A stretch of DNA of 64,000 bases from Formosa undariae (GTDB lineage Bacteria; Bacteroidota; Bacteroidia; Flavobacteriales; Flavobacteriaceae): the NCBI RefSeq assembly GCF_042427615.1, contig NZ_JBHMEZ010000011.1, positions 124,001 to 188,000 on the forward strand, written 5' to 3'. Shown here in pieces: positions 35,436 through 42,702 of this stretch; position 1 is the first letter of the stretch; each line of letters starts with the position of its first letter. Under the pieces are notes generated by a model. The model had not been told where the DNA came from. It made no database searches and saw only the letters and a list, made by a program, of their open reading frames with translations. Both the position numbers and the translations under genes were made by a program.

Positions 35436-35452
35436 CTTTGTACTATACAAAG
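35436..35452. promoter_or_regulatory. Short palindrome upstream of the PfpI-like gene
   Basis: CTTTGTA (35436-35442), CTA and TACAAAG (35446-35452) form a perfect 7-bp inverted repeat about 87 nt upstream of the DJ-1/PfpI gene. It could be an operator. The rest of the roughly 290-nt spacer shows no gene. Confidence 0.3.
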
Positions 35453-35539
35453 ACGAAAGGATTATAGGGTCGAGTTATTTTAGAACTCCCAATAGATAAT
35501 TCATTTCGTAACGTTTAATGCACATTAAAAATTATTAAA

Positions 35540-36100
35540 ATGAAAGATTTAAAAAATAAGACTGTTGCTATTTTAGCAACCAACGGATTTGAAGAAAGTG
35601 AATTAAAATCGCCTAAAAATGCTTTGTTAGAAGCAGGAGCCGAGGTACACATTGTATCCTTAGAATCTGGAGAAATTAAAGCATGGGCAGATGGAGATTG
35701 GGGAGATACCTATAAAGTAGATAAAACTTTAGACGAAGTGTCTCAGTCAGATTATAACGCTTTGGTGCTTCCCGGAGGAGTCATCAATCCAGATTTATTA
35801 AGACGAGAAACGAAAGCGATAAGTTTTGTGAAGTCGTTTTTTGAAAACCATAAACCAGTAGCAGCTATTTGTCATGCGCCTTGGTTATTGGCAGAAGCCG
35901 ATGTTTTAAAAGGACGCAAAGTAACGTCTTTCCATTCTATAAAAACCGATATAATTAACGCGGGTGCAGAATGGGTAGATCAGGAAGTTGTGGTAGATCA
36001 CGGTTTAGTGACTAGCCGTTCGCCAGAAGATTTACCAGCATTTAATGCGAAGGTTATAGAAGAAATTAAGGAAGGTAAGCACGATATGCAAACCGCATAG
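35540..36100 (+). CDS. DJ-1/PfpI family protein (type 1 glutamine amidotransferase fold)
   Basis: A 186-residue member of the DJ-1/PfpI superfamily, close to the PfpI/YhbO type linked to stress protection and glyoxal or protein deglycase activity. The nucleophile elbow is AAICHAPWLLAEA (Cys near residue 113), followed by the conserved His in FHSIKTDI. The N-terminus (VAILATNGFEESELKSP) carries the Glu that contacts the Cys. It is transcribed alone and ended by a strong terminator. Confidence 0.88.
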   Translation: MKDLKNKTVAILATNGFEESELKSPKNALLEAGAEVHIVSLESGEIKAWADGDWGDTYKVDKTLDEVSQSDYNALVLPGGVINPDLLRRETKAISFVKSFFENHKPVAAICHAPWLLAEADVLKGRKVTSFHSIKTDIINAGAEWVDQEVVVDHGLVTSRSPEDLPAFNAKVIEEIKEGKHDMQTA

Positions 36101-36121
36101 ACTTAAGAAAACTGATTTTAC

Positions 36122-36157
36122 AAAAAGGGTTAGATGTATTAAAATCTAACCCTTTTT
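36122..36157 (+). terminator. Terminator of the PfpI-like gene
   Basis: A perfect 14-bp stem, AAAAAGGGTTAGAT (36122-36135) and ATCTAACCCTTTTT (36144-36157), with an 8-nt loop. Its A/T flanks suit either direction. Confidence 0.92.
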
Positions 36158-36240
36158 AATGTGTGAGATTTAAAACACTCGCATAAAAACATTAAATTAC
36201 AATAGGTTTTAATGCATAATGACTTCATAAAAAGAATGGT

Positions 36241-37038
36241 ATGAAAAAGCAACTACAAATAGTAAATGGAATTAGTTTTATATGCATGGTTATCTTGAAT
36301 TATGTTTCGAATACCGGCATATTAAATAATACAACAATTGGAGAAGTTTCTAAACAATACCATACTTTGTTTACACCTGCAGGTTATGCGTTTTCCATTT
36401 GGGGATTAATTTATGTGTTGGTTTTAGGGTTTGTAATATATCAAGGGCGAAGTCTTTTTGTTAAGGTAAGAGACGACGATTTTGTATTAAAAACAGGCTG
36501 GTGGTTTGTGCTGTCTTGCGTTGCCAATTGCCTATGGATTCTAGCATGGATTTACGAGTATACTTTATTGTCTTCTGTATTTATTTTTTTACTACTCTTT
36601 TCGTTGATTCAGATTGTGCTAAAAAACAGGATGCAATTATTTGATGGTCCAATTTCAGTGATCGCTTTTCTCTGGTGGCCCTTTGTGTTTTATAGTGGTT
36701 GGATTACCGTGGCAAGTATTGCTAACGTTTCGGCGGTTTTAGTAAAATACAATTGGGATGGTTTTGGTCTGTCGCCAACATTTTGGACGCTTCTACTTAT
36801 AGGTATAGCTACAGCAATAAATCTAGTAGTAACCTGGAAACGAAACATGAGAGAATTTGCTTTGGTGGGCGCTTGGGCTTTGGTTGCTATTTATGTGGCG
36901 AATAGTGACGAAAATATGGCCGTGGGGTATACCGCAATGGGATCTGCTATCCTTTTAGTGATGAGTAGTCTGTATCACGGCTATATAAACCGAGCAACAA
37001 ATCCGGCTGTAAAACTTAAGGCATATTTTGAGGAGTGA
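36241..37038 (+). CDS. TspO/MBR-like tryptophan-rich membrane protein, extended
   Basis: The 265-residue membrane protein has seven or eight hydrophobic helices and many Trp residues. The N-terminal part contains FTPAGYAFSIWGLIYVLV and a following CLWILAWIYEY, which match the TspO/translocator family of tetrapyrrole/tryptophan-rich sensory proteins. That family is normally about 160 residues with five helices; here two or three extra helices follow. Binding of porphyrins or a role in stress signalling is inference from the family. Confidence 0.65.
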   Translation: MKKQLQIVNGISFICMVILNYVSNTGILNNTTIGEVSKQYHTLFTPAGYAFSIWGLIYVLVLGFVIYQGRSLFVKVRDDDFVLKTGWWFVLSCVANCLWILAWIYEYTLLSSVFIFLLLFSLIQIVLKNRMQLFDGPISVIAFLWWPFVFYSGWITVASIANVSAVLVKYNWDGFGLSPTFWTLLLIGIATAINLVVTWKRNMREFALVGAWALVAIYVANSDENMAVGYTAMGSAILLVMSSLYHGYINRATNPAVKLKAYFEE

Positions 37039-37324
37039 TAGGAGACTTTTTATTTGTGCTTTTTAGATGCCGATATACTGTATTTATATGCTAGCTTACT
37101 CAATCCTATTCTAGCATGAATAACTTCTAATTTAGTTAAGGCATGTCTATACAATAACCACGCTATAACCATAAGGTATCTATGGCTTTGGTATGGCGTA
37201 TGATTTGTATTAAAATAATTATACTGTTTTTAATATGGAGTAAAAGAATATGGTGATTTGAAGGGTATATATTTGTTGTTGAATAGTAGGTTAGGAAATT
37301 GTTTGGGAAGTTGAAACACTTAAT
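37039..37324. other. AT-rich spacer at the left edge of the accessory island
   Basis: About 290 nt without a supported gene or strong hairpin. It marks the change from the TspO gene to the broken helicase remnant. Confidence 0.4.
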
Positions 37325-37630
37325 CTAGCCAACAGAAAGTTTTGCTGCATCTTTCCATAAATAATGAGGCATAGGTTCTTTAAGGTCCCAATTAATACTC
37401 ATTGGTTTCGAACCATAAAAATCTTTCAATTCGCCTTCACCAATAAAAACGTAACCTAAACTATTTCCAAACTCGTTTTTTGCTTTTTCTCGGATAAAAA
37501 GTAGTACTCTTTTTTCAGTTTCTTTATGTTTTACATAAGATAAGCCTTTGCCCGAATCTGGTCTAGCCGAATTTTGCGTTTGCCAATGAAATCATCATAA
37601 GTTGTTGCTAGATAAAAGTTTTTTGGACGT
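37325..37630 (-). pseudogene. Remnant of a DUF3427 superfamily II helicase C-terminus
   Basis: On the minus strand an 87-codon open stretch without a start (37588 down to a TAG at 37325) reads HWQTQNSARPDSGKG ... HKETEKRVLLFIREK ... GYVFIGEG ... GSKPMSINWDLKEPMP. This matches the end of DUF3427 proteins, which are DEAD-type helicases often found with restriction or defence genes. Just upstream the likely continuation (KNFYLATTYDDF) is in another frame, so a frameshift and loss of the first several hundred residues have occurred. The helicase core is absent. Confidence 0.6.
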
Positions 37631-37788
37631 TATTATTTTTATAAATACATGAGTAAGTATAGTTTAAGTTTTATAGTATCAAATTTTAAACTAAAATTGT
37701 TCTTATTTCTTTACTTTCAAATTTTGTTCATAAATTAGCATCAAATTTTTGACTTGAATCTCCATAGAATATTTAAAAGAATTAATTT
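37631..37788. other. AT-rich leader of the HigB/ImmA module
   Basis: A short AT-rich spacer between the helicase remnant and the toxin-like gene. The TAATTTTTG at 37783-37791 is close to, but not exactly, a -7 box, and overlaps the proposed start. Confidence 0.3.
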
Positions 37789-38118
37789 TTGATTGTTGCA
37801 TTTAAAGATATAGTTTTAAGGGATTTATGCGAAGATGAGGATAAATGTATTCTTATATATGGTCAAGAAGCGACTACTCAATTACAAAATAGACTTTTAG
37901 ATTTATTTGCAGCTGAAAGTATTTTAGATATTCTAGTTGGAAATTTAAAGGAAATAAGGTTTGGCGATACATTATCTTTTCAATTAGATCTTGATAATAA
38001 ATATTTTTTAGAATTAGTGCCTAACCATACTGATTTGAAGGATTTTAATCAGGAAAATTTAATAGACAAGTCAGAGATTAAAAGGATAAAAATTATTGCA
38101 ATTAACAAAAAGATATAA
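37789..38118 (+). CDS. HigB/RelE-like toxin candidate
   Basis: The 109-residue protein is upstream of, and overlaps by one base, an HTH-metallopeptidase gene. The N-terminal MIVAFKDIVLRDLCEDEDKC and the C-terminal KRIKIIAINKK fit the small RelE/HigB-type fold seen in so-called killer proteins paired with HigA-like antitoxins. It starts with TTG (an ATT follows directly; there is no ATG), which is unusual and may keep expression low. No catalytic residues can be assigned with certainty. Confidence 0.6.
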   Translation: MIVAFKDIVLRDLCEDEDKCILIYGQEATTQLQNRLLDLFAAESILDILVGNLKEIRFGDTLSFQLDLDNKYFLELVPNHTDLKDFNQENLIDKSEIKRIKIIAINKKI

Positions 38119-39203
38119 TGATAAATTTTGAGCCAAATTGGACTTCATCTCCAGGTAACACAATAAATGATATCTTAAATAGTAGAAATATTGGCGTTGC
38201 AACTTTTGCTGAGAAAATAGATGAATCCACGGATTTAGTATTAAAACTAATTGAAGGATCAATTAAAATAAATAAGGAATTGGCATCTAAATTATCTACA
38301 GAGTTAGGTGCATCACCCTTATTTTGGATTAATCGAGAAGTACAATATAGAGATTTATTAAAAATTAATCAGCCAAAGTTGTTATCTAATTGGATAAGTT
38401 CACTTCCAATTAAGGATATGATTAAGTTTGGTTGGATCAAAGGAGTTGAAAATTTAGAAAAGGAATGTTTGAATTATTTTGGAATTAGTGATGTGCATTC
38501 ATATTATAAAAAATATCCAAATGTCAATTCTCTTTCTTTTAGAAAAACCGATACTTATAAATCGGATTTGGCGGCAATTTTTAGTTGGATAAGACGAGGT
38601 GAAATACTTTCAGATAATTATCCATTAAATGAATGGAACAGACAAAAATTTCTAGATTCTTTAGATGAGATTAAGACTTTAACTAGAGAAAAAAATCCAA
38701 AAAAGTTTTTACCCAAACTTATTTCAACATGTGCAGGTTGTGGAGTTGTATTAACAATTGTTCCTACTCCAAAGAATTGCCCTGTTAGTGGTGTTGTTAA
38801 ATTCATTGATAATAGAGCCTTAATACAAATGAGTTTTAGGTACTTGTCAGATGATCAATTCTGGTTTACCTTTTTCCATGAAGCGGGTCATTTAATTTTG
38901 CATAATCCAGAAAATCCAATTTTAGAAACTAACAAAAGCGATATTGATGAAAAGGAAAATGAGGCAAATGCTTTCGCTCAAGAGGTTTTAATTCCTTATT
39001 ATTTGAAAGAAGAAATGATGAGCATCAGAGGAAATAAAAAGAAAATAGTTGGTTTTTCCGTTAAAGCTGGTGTTTCTCCTGGTATTGTGGTTGGTCAATT
39101 ACAACACCTAAAAATAATTAAATTTGAATATTTAAATGGTTACAAAAGAAGATATAATTGGTCTGATATAAATGAAACTTTAGGTAGTCTAAATTTATTA
39201 TAA
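38118..39203 (+). CDS. HigA-like HTH protein fused to an ImmA/IrrE metallopeptidase
   Basis: The 361-residue protein has an N-terminal XRE/HigA helix-turn-helix (about residues 13-70; NIGVATFAEKIDESTDLVLK, then ELASKLSTELGASPLFWINRE). A middle helical part follows, then a C-terminal ImmA/IrrE zinc-peptidase domain with FFHEAGHLILHN (HEAGH at 254-258) and the third-ligand helix EKENEANAFAQEVLIP. It is the antitoxin partner of the preceding toxin-like gene; the peptidase may control its own stability or that of another repressor. Its stop abuts the convergent base-modification operon. Confidence 0.8.
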   Translation: MINFEPNWTSSPGNTINDILNSRNIGVATFAEKIDESTDLVLKLIEGSIKINKELASKLSTELGASPLFWINREVQYRDLLKINQPKLLSNWISSLPIKDMIKFGWIKGVENLEKECLNYFGISDVHSYYKKYPNVNSLSFRKTDTYKSDLAAIFSWIRRGEILSDNYPLNEWNRQKFLDSLDEIKTLTREKNPKKFLPKLISTCAGCGVVLTIVPTPKNCPVSGVVKFIDNRALIQMSFRYLSDDQFWFTFFHEAGHLILHNPENPILETNKSDIDEKENEANAFAQEVLIPYYLKEEMMSIRGNKKKIVGFSVKAGVSPGIVVGQLQHLKIIKFEYLNGYKRRYNWSDINETLGSLNLL

Positions 39204-40115
39204 TTACCCTCTGAAATGAATATATTTACTTGGACTTTTCTGCCAATTACATATAGAATCTTCTATTATTTGCATTCCAAAATTTAAACCTAAATGAGCT
39301 TCTAAGGCGTTAATCTTAATATTTAAACTTTTTTTAGATTTGTCATTAAAAAGTTTTTTAGCACCCTCATATGGTCCTGTGGATTCATTTAAATAAGTTG
39401 AGTCAGGTTCTATATTAACTATTCCAAGCTTACCAATCATTGTTAAATAGTCAAATTTCGCAAGTCTTCCAAAATATTTTACTACACTCATAGACTTGTA
39501 AAGTTTGTTGAATAAAGTTTTTGGATCAGAACCTGCAGTTGCAATTAAATTTTGAATGAACCATTCATGACTTTTACTTGGTCCTATCCAATTAACATAA
39601 CTTTCAAATGTAGCTCCTGTGCCTTTATCTTGTATACTTACATATTTTCTGTGATTACTGAATGTTCCTTTCTGTTTTAAATTTTGATGATTTCTTCTCA
39701 ACCATGTTCTAAATAAAGAAGGGTCATTGGATATAGTTTGCCAATCCCAAACTATTGAAGAGCCTAACCCATTATAGGTGAACCTTACTAAATTCCATCC
39801 ATGTTCTTTGTGCTTACCATAATGTGTAGCTAAAAAGATTAACCAAAGTGCTTCATCGATATCTCTATTTTGAAAATGGTAACATGCAGCTGTTAATGGA
39901 TTAAAAGAAGTTTTACTTGGGTCGCAAACGATAGAGCTATAACTTTTGGATTTAAAAATTTGGGCAATTTTGATTCTCCTATCACTATCAATAATTTGAC
40001 GAATTAAGCAATCTTTATCTGAAGGATCATTTATTCCAGGCATGCTATGAATCTTTGTAAATTCAGTCAATTTTGTCTCTAAGTTGTTATATAGTACTTT
40101 GTCTTTTATTCTCAT
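39204..40115 (-). CDS. Alpha-glutamyl/putrescinyl thymine pyrophosphorylase clade 3-like protein
   Basis: The 303-residue protein shows a set of conserved blocks: THYGKHKEHGWNLVRFTYNG (about 96-115), a TFSNHRKYVS motif, GTGATFESYVNWIGP, and FGRLAKFDYLTMIGKLG followed by STGPYEGAKKLF. I recognise this pattern from the family named aGPT-Pplase3, proposed from phage systems that build hypermodified thymines in DNA. No biochemical role of clade 3 is known to me. It is the last gene of a three-gene operon, overlapping the glycosylase-like gene by 4 nt (ATGA). Confidence 0.65.
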   Translation of the reverse strand: MRIKDKVLYNNLETKLTEFTKIHSMPGINDPSDKDCLIRQIIDSDRRIKIAQIFKSKSYSSIVCDPSKTSFNPLTAACYHFQNRDIDEALWLIFLATHYGKHKEHGWNLVRFTYNGLGSSIVWDWQTISNDPSLFRTWLRRNHQNLKQKGTFSNHRKYVSIQDKGTGATFESYVNWIGPSKSHEWFIQNLIATAGSDPKTLFNKLYKSMSVVKYFGRLAKFDYLTMIGKLGIVNIEPDSTYLNESTGPYEGAKKLFNDKSKKSLNIKINALEAHLGLNFGMQIIEDSICNWQKSPSKYIHFRG

Positions 40116-40906
40116 ACTTTAATTTTATTTGAAAGCCAATCTCTAATAGATTTTTGAACAATACTTGTTACACCAAAACTACTTTGAATATTATGATTAA
40201 AACCAAAGACTTTAATTGCTTGTTTTAATTTAACTCCACCAATTTTATTTACATCACCTTCAAAAGAATACCCATTTACGTTTTTACCGTTTTTTCTATT
40301 TAAAACCCAATTTGTTTGTAGTTCTTTTGTATATGAAATATCGCTAATTTGTTCAAAGGTTTTAATAACAGTGCTTCCATTTAATACTAAATAATTAATA
40401 TTTGAGTTTCTTAAAAGGTGACCAAATAATAAAGAGGATTTATCTAGTAAAAAATGTTTTTGATTTGGACTTAGATCTGACCATTTCTTTGATGTCGCAT
40501 AAGGTATTAGGTCTAAATGGCATGCTTCAGTTGATGGGAAGTAATAGGAGTATGATGAACCGGAAATTAAATAATCTAACTTTTTAAACCACTGATCGTA
40601 AGGGTTTCTGCTGAAATATTCATCACAAAGTGTCTTAATGGAATTTGTTTTAGTATTGTCGATCTCTGTCCAATTATTGATGTTTAATGATTTTAGAGTA
40701 TGGAATCGTCTATTGTTTTCGTTTAATTCAATACCATTTAAATCTTCGAATTCTCTATTGCTAGGGTTTATGCCAAGAGTTGCAATTTTCGAATTAGAAA
40801 TACTACCAAAAGAGTAAATTGGTGTACTCCAGGGTATAACATCTGCATATTTAATATCTGCATCTGTTAATGTGTTATTTATTAATTTAAGAATTTTTAG
40901 TTTCAT
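40112..40906 (-). CDS. Uracil-DNA glycosylase superfamily-like protein
   Basis: The 264-residue protein looks like a distant UDG-fold member. IATLGINPSNREFED (about 42-56) resembles the first active-site loop, HLDLIPYATSKKW (about 130-142) resembles the following conserved strand, and LVLNGSTVI plus the late GFNHNIQSSFG (His-containing) resembles the second active-site motif. If so, it would flip out and excise a base, or bind a modified base. It starts directly at the stop of the thymidylate-synthase-like gene (TAGATG) and overlaps the next gene by 4 nt, so the three are translationally coupled. Confidence 0.5.
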   Translation of the reverse strand: MKLKILKLINNTLTDADIKYADVIPWSTPIYSFGSISNSKIATLGINPSNREFEDLNGIELNENNRRFHTLKSLNINNWTEIDNTKTNSIKTLCDEYFSRNPYDQWFKKLDYLISGSSYSYYFPSTEACHLDLIPYATSKKWSDLSPNQKHFLLDKSSLLFGHLLRNSNINYLVLNGSTVIKTFEQISDISYTKELQTNWVLNRKNGKNVNGYSFEGDVNKIGGVKLKQAIKVFGFNHNIQSSFGVTSIVQKSIRDWLSNKIKV

Positions 40907-41878
40907 CTAAAGTCTTCTAATTTTTTGCTTTGTTTTAACTCTTTGATCAATAAAACTATTATATATAGAATTATTGATTTCTTTTTTTATTTCTTCTATT
41001 TGGGTGTATTTGTTTCTTTTTAGTAAGGTGTGAATTTTTAACAAGGATACTAGATCTTGCCAGTATGGTTCTAGCTCGTTAGTATTTATTTGGTCGAATT
41101 TCTCTTCGCTTATTAATTTCTCTATTGAAATAATTTTTTCTAACGAGTTCCAGGGATTGATTAAAGGCATTTTTGGCATCTGATAATGGGTTGATTGCGT
41201 GCCTTCACTTAGATACTTTTCAGCATTTTTTTTGTTTTTTTTATATAAATGTAAACTTCCAACAGTATGATAATAAGAACCTATTTCGATACCTAATGTT
41301 GTAGCTATTATTTCTTGTAACATAGTGAAACAAAAAATATCATGCGATAGACCAAGAAAAGCATCATTAGATCTCATAGAAGTCATCATAATTAATTTGT
41401 CCTTTCTGATTGTAAATTGTAAAGTTGTGGTACAGGGAATATCTTTGTGCTGATCAATTAAATCTTTCGCATCAAAAAGTTGAATTACTGCTCTTCTGGA
41501 ACTTGGCTTTTTTCTTAAAATGGCAATGACATTCTCAACTTGATTTATGTGTCCGTCTTTTTTAAAGAGTCTTGGACCATAACCTCCATAAATTGTTTCA
41601 TTATCGTCAGAAGATTTTACATATTGGGGTATGTAATATTTAATATATTTTAATGCATTAGTTTTGCTTAAATACCATAGTAATTCCCCTAAAGAACTAA
41701 ATGCTTTTCCTTTTGTTTCAGTAATACTTAATCTGGCCCTTGGATTTTGTAATTCTATTAAACAACCAAATATTTCAGAACTAGCTCCTTTTGTCGGGAC
41801 TATATCAAACGGTTGTTTTAGAAGTTCTGTAAAAACTCTATTTAAAAGATCATCTAAGGTTTTTTCTTTTATATGCAT
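40907..41878 (-). CDS. Thymidylate synthase-fold pyrimidine methylase/hydroxymethylase
   Basis: The 323-residue protein is a ThyA-family enzyme. The phosphate-binding Arg pair (SSRRAVIQLFD, 128-129), the nucleophile Cys149 in DIPCTTTLQF, the RSND motif (169-172) and the SLHLY motif are all present. At position 180 there is Asp (GLSHDIFCF) where dUMP-using ThyA has Asn. That change is the hallmark of dCMP hydroxymethylases such as T4 gp42, so the substrate is predicted to be a cytosine nucleotide. The C-terminal 80 residues are lysine rich and not typical. It is the first gene of the operon. Confidence 0.75.
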   Translation of the reverse strand: MHIKEKTLDDLLNRVFTELLKQPFDIVPTKGASSEIFGCLIELQNPRARLSITETKGKAFSSLGELLWYLSKTNALKYIKYYIPQYVKSSDDNETIYGGYGPRLFKKDGHINQVENVIAILRKKPSSRRAVIQLFDAKDLIDQHKDIPCTTTLQFTIRKDKLIMMTSMRSNDAFLGLSHDIFCFTMLQEIIATTLGIEIGSYYHTVGSLHLYKKNKKNAEKYLSEGTQSTHYQMPKMPLINPWNSLEKIISIEKLISEEKFDQINTNELEPYWQDLVSLLKIHTLLKRNKYTQIEEIKKEINNSIYNSFIDQRVKTKQKIRRL

Positions 41879-41928
41879 TAAGGAATTTTATCAAAATATG
41901 AATCTTTAGGCTAAAAGTCATGATTAAT

Positions 41929-41956
41929 AAAAATTTTATTTATCAATAAAATTTTT
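41929..41956. terminator. AT-only perfect palindrome between NUDIX and the modification operon
   Basis: AAAAATTTTATT (41929-41940), TATC and AATAAAATTTTT (41945-41956) form a perfect 12-bp stem with a 4-nt loop. It lies about 50 nt after the NUDIX stop and about 50 nt before the thymidylate-synthase-like start. It could end NUDIX transcripts or serve as an operator for the modification operon. Confidence 0.45.
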
Positions 41957-42006
41957 CTTTATAAAAAATATAGAATTAACAAAGTTTATTGAATTTCTTA
42001 TTAATA

Positions 42007-42402
42007 TTACAACTCATAATTAGATAAAAAATATTTTAAAACAAACAAATCAGCTTCAGCCCAATCTAAATTAAGCAATTCCTCCACATTAGCAAGCAAG
42101 AAGTTAGAATGTTCTCTTAATTTTAATTCACCCGAAAGGTATTCCGAAACAAAAGGAATTAATTTAATTTTAAAATCTGGATATTGATGCGTAACAGGAG
42201 TCAGTCTTTCTTTGATATCAATTTGAATATTTAATTCTTCAAAAATCTCTCTTTTAATACAATCGACTTCAGATTCTCCTGCTTCAATTTTCCCTCCTGC
42301 AAATTCCCATTTTAAAGGAAGCTTCATGGTTCCGCTTCTTTGAACAGCTAGAATTTTAGTGTCAAATTTTATGATAGCACAAGTTACAAGAATGGTTTTC
42401 AT
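42007..42402 (-). CDS. NUDIX hydrolase, MutT-like
   Basis: The 131-residue protein has a complete Nudix box (GGKIEAGESEVDCIKREIFE, then ELNIQI; about 36-61). It belongs to the (deoxy)nucleoside triphosphate pyrophosphohydrolase type that clears damaged or unusual nucleotides. It lies upstream of, and on the same strand as, the thymidylate-synthase-like operon, from which an AT palindrome separates it. It could therefore act on modified nucleotides, or be an ordinary MutT. Confidence 0.85.
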   Translation of the reverse strand: MKTILVTCAIIKFDTKILAVQRSGTMKLPLKWEFAGGKIEAGESEVDCIKREIFEELNIQIDIKERLTPVTHQYPDFKIKLIPFVSEYLSGELKLREHSNFLLANVEELLNLDWAEADLFVLKYFLSNYEL

Positions 42403-42421
42403 TAATTTATTGTTAACTTTT

Positions 42422-42670
42422 CTATGCAGCTAATTTCTCTTCAGTTAAAAAGAGATCAAGTGCATCCTCGGTATCGAAATGAAAATTACTATCTGATTTA
42501 TTTAAGAAAAAATTTATTAAATCTAAATGAGATTTGAACACTCTAAACGAGACTCCTTCGTAGTTATAAATAAAAAAGACTTCATTTAAATTCCCATTCG
42601 TAACTAATACTGTTTCTATGGTTCTTGATGCTCTTAGGTATTCTACTTTTATGGCTCTATAAGTATTCAT
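42422..42670 (-). CDS. Hypothetical protein, 82 aa
   Basis: A small soluble protein between polA and the NUDIX gene, 32 nt after polA and 19 nt before NUDIX. It has an alternating strand-rich first half (YRAIKVEYLRASRTIETVLV ... VFFIYNYEGVSFRVF) and an acidic helical C-terminus (DTEDALDLFLTEEKLAA). No family is recognised. Confidence 0.65.
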   Translation of the reverse strand: MNTYRAIKVEYLRASRTIETVLVTNGNLNEVFFIYNYEGVSFRVFKSHLDLINFFLNKSDSNFHFDTEDALDLFLTEEKLAA

Positions 42671-42702
42671 CTTTCGTAATCATTTTCTAGTTTACTTATT
42701 CC

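Noticed and set aside
37039..42700. Prophage
   Set aside because: No integrase, capsid, terminase or tail genes; the content fits a defence or modification island instead.
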